Origin: Streptomyces sp. Ru73
GTDB lineage: Bacteria > Actinomycetota > Actinomycetes > Streptomycetales > Streptomycetaceae
Direction: 5' to 3'
NCBI RefSeq assembly: GCF_002920575.1
Contig: NZ_PQSQ01000047.1
Location: 1 to 58,511 of the forward strand
Length of the DNA: 58,511 nt
The notes beneath the pieces were generated by a model that made no database searches, was not told where the DNA came from, and saw only the letters and a list, made by a program, of their open reading frames with translations. Shown piece by piece: positions 8,539 to 16,071 of the stretch (position 1 is its first letter; each line of letters opens with the position of its first letter). A program made the translations under genes and the position numbers.

Positions 8539-9558
8539 ATGTCCGCAACCCCCACGACCAGCCGCGAATGGCACCTCGTCGCCCGCCCGCAGGGCTGGCC
8601 GACCCCCGCCGACTTCGCCCTGCGCGAGGCTGAGGTCCCCGAGCCCGGCGAGGGCCAGATCCTCGTCCGCAACCGCTACTTCTCCGTCGACCCGTACATG
8701 CGCGGCCGCATGAGCACGGCGAAGTCGTACGTCGAGCCGTTCGAGCTGGACAAGCCGATGCAGGGCGGCGCGGTCGGCGAGGTCCTCGCCTCCAACGCCG
8801 AGGGCTTCGCCGTCGGCGACCAGGCGCTGCACTTCGCCGGCTGGCGCGAGTACGCCGTGGTCAACGCCAGGACCGCGGTGAAGGTCGACCCCGACGCCGC
8901 GCCGCTGAGCACCTACCTCGGTGTGCTGGGCATGCCGGGTCTGACGGCGTACGCCGGCCTGCTGCGCGTCGCGGACTTCAAGGAGGGCGACGCGGTCTTC
9001 GTCTCCGGTGCCGCGGGCGCGGTCGGCGGCCAGGTCGGCCAGATCGCCAAGCTCAAGGGCGCGTCCCGGGTGATCGGCTCGGCCGGCTCGGACGAGAAGG
9101 TCAAGGTCCTGCTGGAGGAGTACGGCTTCGACGCGGCCTTCAACTACAAGAACGGCCCGGTGAAGGACCAGCTCAAGGAGGCCGCGCCGGACGGCATCGA
9201 CGTCTACTTCGACAACGTGGGCGGGGACCACCTGGAGGCGGCCATCGCGTCGATGAACCTCCACGGCCGGATCGCCGTCTGCGGCATGATCTCCCAGTAC
9301 AACGCCACCGAGCCGACCCCGGCCCCGCGCAACCTCGCCCAGATCATCGCCAAGCGCTTCCGGATGGAGGGCCTGCTCGTCGGCGACCACTACGACCTGC
9401 AGCCGAAGTTCGTCGAGGAGGTCTCGGCCTGGGTGCGGTCCGGCGAGCTGAAGTACCGCGAGACGTTCGTGGAGGGCATCGAGAACGGCGTCGAGGCGTT
9501 CCTCGGCCTGCTCCGCGGCGAGAACACCGGCAAGATGGTCGTCAGCCTGCCGGCCTGA
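8539..9558 (+). CDS. NADP-dependent MDR-family oxidoreductase
   Basis: This 339-residue zinc-independent medium-chain reductase has the NADPH-binding motif VFVSGAAGAVGGQVGQIAKL (about residues 155-174) and no zinc-binding cysteines. The N-terminal signature NRYFSVDPYMRGRM and the family pattern YFDNVGGDHLEAAI match the leukotriene B4 12-hydroxydehydrogenase/CurA group, which reduces the double bond of enones and alkenals. AGGAGG lies 8 nt before the ATG. It is divergent from marR across a shared operator and followed by a hairpin terminator, so it is a single-gene, probably inducible detoxification unit. The physiological substrate is unknown. Confidence 0.9.
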   Translation: MSATPTTSREWHLVARPQGWPTPADFALREAEVPEPGEGQILVRNRYFSVDPYMRGRMSTAKSYVEPFELDKPMQGGAVGEVLASNAEGFAVGDQALHFAGWREYAVVNARTAVKVDPDAAPLSTYLGVLGMPGLTAYAGLLRVADFKEGDAVFVSGAAGAVGGQVGQIAKLKGASRVIGSAGSDEKVKVLLEEYGFDAAFNYKNGPVKDQLKEAAPDGIDVYFDNVGGDHLEAAIASMNLHGRIAVCGMISQYNATEPTPAPRNLAQIIAKRFRMEGLLVGDHYDLQPKFVEEVSAWVRSGELKYRETFVEGIENGVEAFLGLLRGENTGKMVVSLPA

Positions 9559-9568
9559 CCTGCGTCGT

Positions 9569-9596
9569 CGGCCGGGCCGTAACCGGGGCCCGGCCG
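9569..9596 (+). terminator. hairpin terminator after the oxidoreductase gene
   Basis: A perfect 10-bp stem, CGGCCGGGCC / GGCCCGGCCG, with an 8-nt loop lies 11 nt after the stop codon. There is no U-tract, as is common in Streptomyces. Confidence 0.6.
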
Positions 9597-9689
9597 TACG
9601 CGTACGGGGGCCGGTCGTACGGGGCGGCCGAACGGGGCCGGCCGCGTACGGGTGGTCGGCTGCGCCCGAGCTGCTGGTCGCGCCCGGGG

Positions 9690-10151
9690 CCGTGGTCCGT
9701 CGGCCGCACCTAGGGGTGTGGCCCGCTGACCCCACCCGGGGGCGTGGTGCGCCGCCCCAGCCGGGGCGCGGCCCCCTGACCGCACCCGGTGGCCGTGGTG
9801 CCCCGACCGTGCCGAGGCGTGGTGCATGGGTCGTACCGAGGGGAGCGTGGTGTGCCGGCCGCACCGGGGGTGTGGCCCGTTGGCCGCGCCCAAGGTCGTG
9901 GCCCGCTGACCCCACCCGGGGGCGTGGTGCGCCGCCCCAGCCGGGGCGCGGCCCCCTGACCGCACTCGGTGGTCGTGGTGCCCCGACCGTGCCAGGGGCA
10001 CGGTGCGTCGGCCGTGCCGAGGGGGCCGTGATGCGCTGGCCGCAGTCGGGGCCGTGGTGCCCCGACCTGCCGGGGCCATGGTGTGCTGGCCGCACCCGGC
10101 CGTGGTTCCCGGACTGCCCCAAGGGGCGTGGTGCGCGCGCCGTACCGGGCC
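9690..10151. repeat. degenerate 26-bp minisatellite (about 18 units)
   Basis: Units of 24-30 bp follow a consensus close to GTGGTGCGCCGGCCGCACC followed by GGGGC. Two multi-unit blocks, about 9719-9813 and 9899-9993, are nearly identical (two mismatches) and lie exactly 180 bp apart, showing recent segmental duplication inside the array. Many units are themselves partly self-complementary (GGTGC...GCACC) and could form hairpins. Confidence 0.75.
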
Positions 10152-10290
10152 CGGTGTGCGAGGTCGGCCGGCTGTTGGGATGCCGGTCAAGGCCCCTTGC
10201 CCGTGTGGATCTTGCGGGCGACCGCTAGGCTCGGGGCAAGCCGTCGCGATCGTGGGCGCGAGTCGCGGCGTACGTACGAGAGGAATCCGT

Positions 10291-10719
10291 ATGTCCATCC
10301 AGCCCGTCGACGTCGTCTACACCGCGGTCGCCACGGCGGAGAACGGTCGTGACGGCCGTGTCGCCTCCGACGACGGCAAGCTCGACGTCGTCGTCAACCC
10401 GCCCAAGGAGCAGGGCGGCAGCGGCGCCGGCACCAACCCGGAGCAGCTGTTCGCCGCCGGGTACAGCGCCTGCTTCCAGGGTGCGCTGAGCGTCGTGGCC
10501 CGCCAGGAGAAGGCGGATGTCTCCGGCTCGCGGGTGACCGCCAAGGTCGGCATCGGCAAGACCCCGGCCGGCGGCTTCGGCCTCAAGGTCGAGATCTCGG
10601 CCTCGATCCCGAACGTCGACGCGGACACCGCCAAGGCGCTGGTGGAGAAGGCGCACCAGGTCTGCCCGTACTCCAACGCCACCCGCGGCAACATCGAGGT
10701 CACCCTGACCGTCGCCTGA
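10291..10719 (+). CDS. ohr: organic hydroperoxide resistance protein (Ohr/OsmC family)
   Basis: The 142-residue protein is the usual Ohr length. Both redox cysteines are present, C61 in AAGYSACFQGAL and C125 in HQVCPYSNATRGN; the latter is the Ohr-specific C-terminal signature. It should reduce organic and fatty-acid hydroperoxides in the cytosol using a dihydrolipoyl-type reductant. GAGAGGA precedes the ATG at 10291. It is monocistronic, with the repeat array upstream and a strong terminator 40 nt downstream. No ohrR lies immediately next to it; the nearest MarR gene (7933-8442) is separated by the oxidoreductase and could be tested as its regulator. Confidence 0.93.
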   Translation: MSIQPVDVVYTAVATAENGRDGRVASDDGKLDVVVNPPKEQGGSGAGTNPEQLFAAGYSACFQGALSVVARQEKADVSGSRVTAKVGIGKTPAGGFGLKVEISASIPNVDADTAKALVEKAHQVCPYSNATRGNIEVTLTVA

Positions 10720-10758
10720 GGCGCTGCCGCCCGGCGCATCGCCTGACGCGTCATGCCT

Positions 10759-10792
10759 GAAGGGCCGTCCCCTGCGAAGGGGGCGGCCCTTC
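10759..10792 (+). terminator. strong ohr terminator
   Basis: A 14-bp stem (GAAGGGCCGTCCCC / GGGGGCGGCCCTTC, one G-T pair) with a 6-nt loop begins 40 nt after the ohr stop. Confidence 0.85.
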
Positions 10793-10862
10793 GGCGTGTT
10801 CGGAGGGAGAGGGGGTGGGGCGCCGGAGGCGCGTATGGGGGAGGGGGCGAGGGGTGGGCGTG

Positions 10863-10932
10863 CCGAAGCCCGGAGTCCGAAGCCCGAAGCCCGAAGCCCG
10901 GAGTCCGAAGCCCGAAGCCCGAAGCCCGGAGT
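10863..10932. repeat. heptanucleotide tandem repeat with 28-bp superstructure
   Basis: Ten 7-bp units run without interruption. With A = CCGAAGC and B = CCGGAGT, the order is A B A A A B A A A B, giving a 28-bp higher-order unit (AAAB). Confidence 0.9.
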
Positions 10933-11024
10933 GTGCCGCCGGTGGCGTGCGAAACCGGGGGTGAGCGCCCCCGCGAGTGTGTCGCGCATGGGGGCGGTGT
11001 GACGCAGGCTACTTGTGCGATGTC

Positions 11025-11084
11025 TTGACGGGAGGCCCGTGTAATCGATTACGTAGGCGCCGCACAGAAGCGCGTAATCGATTT
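11025..11084 (+). promoter_or_regulatory. rbs operon promoter with two LacI-type operators
   Basis: Operator 1 is the perfect palindrome GTAATCGATTAC (11041-11052). Operator 2 is GTAATCGATTTC (11074-11085), 33 bp downstream, about three helical turns. Both have the central CG of LacI-family sites. A -35-like TTGACG lies at 11025-11030 and operator 1 covers the expected -10 region, so binding would repress the lacI-type gene and the genes downstream. Confidence 0.75.
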
Positions 11085-11090
11085 CATCGC

Positions 11091-11153
11091 GGCGGCCTCG
11101 GCGGCCTCGGCGGCCTCGACGGCCTCGACGGCCTCGACGGTCTCGGTGGTCGC
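11091..11153. repeat. 9-bp tandem repeat in the rbsR leader
   Basis: About seven 9-bp units of the form GGCGGCCTC or GACGGCCTC, decaying at the right end, lie between operator 2 and the rbsR start. Confidence 0.75.
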
Positions 11154-11217
11154 GGTGAGTCCCGCCGCCCCGCGCGGTGGCGGCGGACGCAACGGCAGAA
11201 CGGATGGCAAGGGCGCC

Positions 11218-12339
11218 ATGGCGAACATCAAGGACGTGGCCGAGCGGGCCGGCGTGTCCGTCGCCACCGTCTCGCGCGTACTCAACGGCCACTCGCCGGT
11301 CGCGGCCACCCGTGACCGCGTGCTCGCCGCCGTCGCCGAGCTGGGCTACCGGCCCAACAACGTCGCGCGCGCCCTGCGCACCGCCCGTACCGGCGCGCTC
11401 GGGCTGATCATCAGCGACCTCACCAACCCGTTCTTCACCGAGCTGGCCGACGCGGTGGAGGACGAGGCCCGCAGCCTCGGCTACAGCCTGGTGATCGGCA
11501 ACGCCGGCGAGAACCCGCAGCAGCAGGACGACCACATCCGTACGCTCATCGACCGGCGGATCGACGGTCTGATGGTCACCTCGGCCGGCACCGGCTCGCC
11601 CGTACTGCGCGAGGTCGCCGCGGCCGGCACCCCGCTGGTGCTGCTGGACCGCGCCGTGGACGGGCTCGACGTGCCGTGCGTACGGGCCGACGGCCGAAGC
11701 GCGCTCGCCGACCTCGCCGCCCACTTCGCCGCGCTCGGCCGCCGCCGCCCCGCGATCATCGTCGCGCCGGCCGGCACGCGTACCGGCGAGGACCGGCTGC
11801 GGTTCTTCCGGGAGGCGCTGCGCGCGCACGGCCTCGAACTGCCCGACGAGCGCGTCGGCTGCACCCCTGACCTCCAGCACACCGGCGGCCGCCGGGTCAT
11901 GCGCGGCTTCCTGGACCTGCCGGAGCGGCCGGACGCGGTGCTCGCCACGGACAACCTGATGGCGCTCGGCGCGATGGACGAGATCCGGGCGCGCGGGCTG
12001 CGGGTGCCGGACGACGTGGCGCTGGTGGTCTACGACGACGTGCCGTGGTTCGCGCACACCGACCCGCCGCTGACCGCCATCGCGCAGCCCACCCGCGAGC
12101 TGGGCCGGGCCGCCGTGCACACGCTGCTGGACCGGATCGAGGGCAGGCCCGCCGAATCGGTCCTGCTCCCCGCCCGCCTCGTACCCCGCCGTTCCTGCGG
12201 AGAGCCGGACACGGCAGACCACCCCGCGCCCGGCGGCGGCAGCGACACCCACAGCACCACCCACACCCACAGCACCGCCCACACGAGCAGCACCACCCAC
12301 ATGAACAGCACCACCCACAACGAGAGGGGCAGCGCATGA
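11218..12339 (+). CDS. rbsR: LacI-family regulator of the ribose-type operon
   Basis: The protein is 373 residues. The N-terminal HTH is IKDVAERAGVSVATVSRVLN with the hinge helix RPNNVARALR, followed by a periplasmic-binding-like effector domain (about 60-330) typical of RbsR/PurR proteins. The C-terminus carries an extra tail of about 40 residues with four hexapeptides of the type S-T-[TA]-H-x-x, rich in histidine, encoded by an 18-bp tandem repeat (about 12247-12320). This tail is not part of the usual fold. The start at 11218 has only a weak AAGGG. The stop overlaps the rbsA start (ATGA). It presumably represses its own operon through the two upstream operators and is released by a pentose ligand. 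Confidence 0.87.
   Translation: MANIKDVAERAGVSVATVSRVLNGHSPVAATRDRVLAAVAELGYRPNNVARALRTARTGALGLIISDLTNPFFTELADAVEDEARSLGYSLVIGNAGENPQQQDDHIRTLIDRRIDGLMVTSAGTGSPVLREVAAAGTPLVLLDRAVDGLDVPCVRADGRSALADLAAHFAALGRRRPAIIVAPAGTRTGEDRLRFFREALRAHGLELPDERVGCTPDLQHTGGRRVMRGFLDLPERPDAVLATDNLMALGAMDEIRARGLRVPDDVALVVYDDVPWFAHTDPPLTAIAQPTRELGRAAVHTLLDRIEGRPAESVLLPARLVPRRSCGEPDTADHPAPGGGSDTHSTTHTHSTAHTSSTTHMNSTTHNERGSA
12247..12320 (+). repeat. 18-bp tandem repeat inside the rbsR 3' end
   Basis: About four 18-bp units (consensus ACCCACANNNACAGCACC) encode the His/Ser/Thr hexapeptides of the LacI tail. Confidence 0.8.
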
Positions 12340-14036
12340 CCGGCGTCAATGACGACGTACCGGGCGGCCGCGAACTGCTGCGCGTGGAGGGGGTGACGAA
12401 GTCGTTCCCCGGAGTGCGGGCCCTGGACGGCGTGGACATGAGTCTGCGCGCCGGCGAAGTGCACGTGCTCCTCGGCGAGAACGGCGCGGGCAAGAGCACC
12501 CTGATCAAGATGCTCTCCGGCGCGCACCGCCCGGACAGCGGACGCATCCTGGCCGACGCCGGACCGCGCGACCCGCACGCCGGCGGATCGGACGGTACGC
12601 GCACAGGCGAGCCCACCCGCACGCCCGACGGCGGCCCCGGCGGCACGCACAACGGCACCCCGCCCGCCCTCCGCGCAGTGCAGATACGTTCCGCACAGGA
12701 CGCGGAGCGGCTCGGTATCGCCACCATCTACCAGGAGTTCAACCTGGTCCCCGGCCTGACCGTCGCCGAGAACATCTTCCTCGGCCGGCAGCCGCGCACC
12801 GCGTTCGGACTGGTCGACAAGAAGGCGATGCGGGCCCGCGCGGCCGAACTGCTGAAGCGGGTACGGCTGGACGTCTCCCCGAACACGCCCGTCGCCGAAC
12901 TGGGCATCGCCCGGCTCCAGATGGTCGAGATCGCCAAGGCGCTGAGCCTGAAGGCACGCATTCTGATCATGGACGAGCCGACCGCCGTGCTCACCTCGGA
13001 AGAGGTGGAGACGCTGTTCGGGCTCGTCCGCGAGCTGCGCGAGTCCGGCGTCGGGATCATCTTCATCACCCACCACCTGGAGGAGATCGGCGCGCTCGGC
13101 GACCGGGTCACCGTGCTGCGCGACGGCCGCTCGGTGGCCGAGGTCCCCGCGTCCACCGGCGAGGACGAGCTGATCCGGCTGATGGTGGGCCGGGACATCG
13201 CCGAGCAGTACCCGCGCAAGCGCCCCGAGGAGCCGGGCGCGCCGCTGCTCCGGGTCAGCGGGCTGACGCGCAACGGGCCCACCGGCGGGCCGGTGTTCCA
13301 GGACATCGGCTTCGAGGTGCGGGCCGGGGAGGTGGTCGGCCTCGCGGGGCTGGTCGGCGCGGGCCGGACGGAGGTCGCCCGGGCGATCTTCGGCGTGGAC
13401 GCGTACGACGCCGGGACGGTCGAGATCGACGGTACGGAGCTGGCACGCGGCGACGTGCGTGCCGCCATGCGTGCCGGGCTCGGGCTGGTGCCCGAGGACC
13501 GCAAGGGCCAGGGGCTGGTCCTGGACGCGTCGCTGCAGGACAACCTCACGCTCGCCCGGCTGGACCGCGACACCCGCGGCGGCCTGGTGGACCGAGGTGC
13601 GCAGCGGCGTGAAGCGGCCCGGGTGGCGGGCCAGTTGAAGGTGCGGATGAGCGGGCTGGGCCAGAGCGCCCGCACGCTCTCCGGCGGCAACCAGCAGAAG
13701 ATCGTCATCGGCAAGTGGCTGCTGACCGACACCCGGCTGCTGATCCTCGACGAGCCGACGCGCGGCATCGACGTCGGCGCGAAGGTCGAGATCTACCAGC
13801 TCATCAACGAGCTGACGGCGGCCGGCAAGGCGGTCCTGATGATCTCCAGCGACCTGCCGGAGGTGCTGGGGATGAGCGACCGGGTGCTGGTGATGTCCCA
13901 GGGCCGGCTGGCCGGTGAGCTGCCGGCCGCCGAGGCCACCCAGGACGCGGTGATGGAGCTGGCGCTCCAGCCGGCGCCCGGAAGCACGAACAATGACGAG
14001 AGCGCGAGCGCGATGGAGGGCTCCGATGTCCGCTGA
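12336..14036 (+). CDS. rbsA: ribose-type ABC transporter, duplicated ATPase subunit
   Basis: The 566-residue protein contains two ABC domains. Domain 1 has the Walker A GENGAGKST and Walker B ILIMDEPT. Domain 2 has the degenerate P-loop GLVGAGRTE, the signature LSGGNQQK and Walker B LLILDEPT, as in RbsA/MglA proteins, where only one site is fully competent. A Gly/Thr/Pro-rich insertion of about 40 residues lies just after Walker A of domain 1 (GPRDPHAGG to NGTPPALRAV), making the protein longer than the usual 500 residues. GAGAGGGG precedes the ATG. It overlaps rbsC by 11 nt. It powers sugar import through RbsC. Confidence 0.93.
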   Translation: MTGVNDDVPGGRELLRVEGVTKSFPGVRALDGVDMSLRAGEVHVLLGENGAGKSTLIKMLSGAHRPDSGRILADAGPRDPHAGGSDGTRTGEPTRTPDGGPGGTHNGTPPALRAVQIRSAQDAERLGIATIYQEFNLVPGLTVAENIFLGRQPRTAFGLVDKKAMRARAAELLKRVRLDVSPNTPVAELGIARLQMVEIAKALSLKARILIMDEPTAVLTSEEVETLFGLVRELRESGVGIIFITHHLEEIGALGDRVTVLRDGRSVAEVPASTGEDELIRLMVGRDIAEQYPRKRPEEPGAPLLRVSGLTRNGPTGGPVFQDIGFEVRAGEVVGLAGLVGAGRTEVARAIFGVDAYDAGTVEIDGTELARGDVRAAMRAGLGLVPEDRKGQGLVLDASLQDNLTLARLDRDTRGGLVDRGAQRREAARVAGQLKVRMSGLGQSARTLSGGNQQKIVIGKWLLTDTRLLILDEPTRGIDVGAKVEIYQLINELTAAGKAVLMISSDLPEVLGMSDRVLVMSQGRLAGELPAAEATQDAVMELALQPAPGSTNNDESASAMEGSDVR

Positions 14037-15033
14037 GGTGAAGACGGGAGCCGCCGCCGAGGCGGTGGGCGGGGCACCGGCCCGGGACGGCTTCGGGCCG
14101 TGGTTCTCCCGTGCGGTACTGCGCAACGGGCCGCTGGGCGGCCTGATCGCGCTGGTCGTGGTGATGGCGGTGCTGTCCAGGGACTTCCTGAACGGGCAGA
14201 ACCTGCTCAATGTCGGTGTCCAGGCGTCCGTCACGGCGATCCTGGCGTTCGGCGTCACGTTCGTGATCGTCTCGGCCGGGATCGACCTGTCCGTCGGCTC
14301 GGTCGCCGCCCTGTCGGCGACGGTGGTGGCCTGGGCGGCCACCACCGAGGGGCTGCCGGTGATCGTCGCCGTGCTGCTCGGCCTCGCGGTCGGTGCCGCC
14401 GCCGGTCTGCTGTCCGGCGCGCTCGTCGCGTACGGCAAGCTGCCCGCCTTCATCGCGACGCTCGCGATGCTGTCCGTCGGGCGCGGCCTGGCGCTGGTGA
14501 TATCCGGCGGTTCGCCGATCGCGTTCCCCGCGTCGGTGAGCCGGCTCGGCGACACCCTCGGCGGCTGGCTGCCGGTGCCCGTCCTCGTGATGATCGTGAT
14601 GGGGCTGATCGCGGCCCTGGTGCTGGCGCGTACGTACACCGGGCGCGCGATGTTCGCCATCGGCGGCAACGAGGAGGCGGCCCGGCTCTCCGGCATCCAC
14701 GTCAAGCGCCGCAAGCTGGTCATCTACGCGCTGTCCGGGCTGTTCGCCGCGGTGGCCGGCATCGTGCTGGCGGCCCGGCTCACCTCGGCCCAGCCGCAGG
14801 CCGCCACCGGTTACGAACTGGACGCCATCGCGGCCGTCGTGATCGGCGGCGCCAGCCTCTCCGGCGGCTCCGGCAAGGCCTCCGGCACGCTCATCGGCGC
14901 GCTGATCCTCGCGGTGCTGCGCAACGGGCTGAACCTGCTGAGCGTCTCGGCGTTCTGGCAGCAGGTCGCCACCGGCCTGGTCATCGCCCTCGCGGTGCTG
15001 CTGGACACGCTGCGGCGGCGGAGCGCGCGGTGA
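14026..15033 (+). CDS. rbsC: ribose-type ABC transporter permease
   Basis: This 335-residue integral membrane protein has 8-10 hydrophobic helices and the BPD_transp_2 family motif GNEEAARLSGIHV in the cytoplasmic loop that contacts the ATPase. It also has VIGGASLSGGSG near the C-terminus. GGAGGG lies ahead of the ATG at 14026, which falls inside the end of rbsA, indicating translational coupling. It forms the membrane channel for a pentose such as ribose, or a related sugar; the substrate cannot be fixed by sequence alone. Confidence 0.92.
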   Translation: MSAEVKTGAAAEAVGGAPARDGFGPWFSRAVLRNGPLGGLIALVVVMAVLSRDFLNGQNLLNVGVQASVTAILAFGVTFVIVSAGIDLSVGSVAALSATVVAWAATTEGLPVIVAVLLGLAVGAAAGLLSGALVAYGKLPAFIATLAMLSVGRGLALVISGGSPIAFPASVSRLGDTLGGWLPVPVLVMIVMGLIAALVLARTYTGRAMFAIGGNEEAARLSGIHVKRRKLVIYALSGLFAAVAGIVLAARLTSAQPQAATGYELDAIAAVVIGGASLSGGSGKASGTLIGALILAVLRNGLNLLSVSAFWQQVATGLVIALAVLLDTLRRRSAR

Positions 15034-15044
15034 GGGGGCGGGCC

Positions 15045-15980
15045 ATGAGGGGACGCGTCGTCAACAGGCGTACGGGAGCGCTCGGGGTGGTGGGTGCCGT
15101 ACTGGCGGCGCTCGCGCTCAGCGGCTGCGACCGTGGCGGGAACACGGACCTCGGCCTCGCGCTGTCCACCATGAACAACCCGTTCTTCGTGGGCATCAAG
15201 GAGGGCGCGCAGGCCGAGGCCGAGGCGCGCGGGCTGAAGGTCAACATCACCGACGCGCAGAACGACCCCACCCAGCAGATCAACCAGATGGAGACGTTCA
15301 CCAGCCAGAACGTCAAGGCCGCGATCATCAACCCGGTCGACTCCGACGCCGCCGTACCGGCCGTCGGCGTCGCCAACCGCGCGGACGTCCCCGTCATCTC
15401 GCTCGACCGCGGCGTCAACGGCGGCACGGTCGGCTCGACCATCGCCTCCGACAACGTCGCGGGCGGCCGGCTCGCCGCGAAGACCCTCGCCGAGGCGCTC
15501 GGCGGCAAGGGCAAGGTGGCGTTCCTGGAAGGCCAGGCGGGCACCTCGGCGGCGCGCGAGCGCGCCCAGGGCTTCGAGGAAGGCATCAAGAAGTACCCCG
15601 GCGTCGAGGTCGTCGCCAAGCAGCCCGCCGACTTCGACCGCACCAAGGGCATGGACGTGATGTCCAACATGCTCCAGGCCCACCGCGACCTCGACGGCGT
15701 GTTCGCCGCCAACGACGAGATGGCGCTCGGCGCGGCCAAGGCGCTGGGCGCCAGGTCCGGCTCGGCGGTGAAGGTCGTGGCCTTCGACGGCACGCCGGAC
15801 GGCATCAAGGCCGTACGCAGTGGGACCCTGACGGCGACGGTCGCGCAGCAGCCGAAGCTGCTCGGCAAGCAGGCCGTCGACTGGGCGCTCAAGGCCGCCC
15901 GGCACCAGCCGCTGCCGAAGCAGATCAAGGTGCCGGTGGTGCTGGTGACGAAGGCCAACGCGGCGCGGTACGACCAGTGA
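15045..15980 (+). CDS. rbsB: ribose-type substrate-binding lipoprotein
   Basis: The 311-residue protein has a basic N-terminus, a hydrophobic stretch and the lipobox LSGC, so it should be a membrane-anchored solute-binding lipoprotein. The fold is Peripla_BP_4/RbsB type: LSTMNNPFFVGIKEGAQAEA, the ligand-contact segment SLDRGVNGG, and FAANDEMALGAAKALG. The ATG at 15045 has GAGGGGG 8 nt upstream; a GTG at 15030 overlapping the rbsC stop is an alternative. The last seven codons are duplicated just after the stop (see the repeat at 15959-16014). Confidence 0.92.
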   Translation: MRGRVVNRRTGALGVVGAVLAALALSGCDRGGNTDLGLALSTMNNPFFVGIKEGAQAEAEARGLKVNITDAQNDPTQQINQMETFTSQNVKAAIINPVDSDAAVPAVGVANRADVPVISLDRGVNGGTVGSTIASDNVAGGRLAAKTLAEALGGKGKVAFLEGQAGTSAARERAQGFEEGIKKYPGVEVVAKQPADFDRTKGMDVMSNMLQAHRDLDGVFAANDEMALGAAKALGARSGSAVKVVAFDGTPDGIKAVRSGTLTATVAQQPKLLGKQAVDWALKAARHQPLPKQIKVPVVLVTKANAARYDQ

Positions 15981-16014
15981 GCAAGAACAGCGCGGCGCGG
16001 TACGACCGGTGACC
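15959..16014 (+). repeat. duplication of the rbsB 3' end
   Basis: The segment CGCGGCGCGGTACGACCAGT plus GA (15959-15980) recurs after a short spacer as the same sequence with G for A (15992-16014). The second copy reproduces the terminal codons and stop of rbsB and supplies the GTG at 16009. Confidence 0.75.
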
Positions 16015-16071
16015 GCGGCACGGCAGCAGGACCCGGGCGGCGGCACACCGCGGCCCGGCAGTGAACGAAGA

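Larger units (their letters stand above)
9559..10290. other. 732-nt region without a gene, mostly minisatellite
   Basis: It contains a terminator (9569-9596), a block of about 18 degenerate 26-bp repeats (9690-10151), and the short leader of ohr. Long open frames on both strands exist only because of the GC-rich repeat; none has a ribosome binding site or family resemblance. Confidence 0.7.
10720..11217. other. 498-nt region without a gene, rich in tandem repeats
   Basis: It contains the ohr terminator (10759-10792), a 7-bp tandem repeat (10863-10932), the rbs promoter and paired LacI operators (11025-11084), and a 9-bp tandem repeat (11091-11153) in the rbsR leader. Confidence 0.7.

Noticed and set aside
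8482..10122. Long antisense open frame covering the oxidoreductase gene
   Set aside because: It mirrors the third-position GC bias of the real gene, has no start signal and resembles no family.
9690..10151. Possible CRISPR array or repetitive protein gene
   Set aside because: Repeats are contiguous and degenerate with no unique spacers, no cas genes are near, and open frames through the array lack a ribosome site.
15959..16014. Insertion-element footprint
   Set aside because: The duplication copies local rbsB sequence with no inverted ends or foreign DNA, so replication slippage explains it better.
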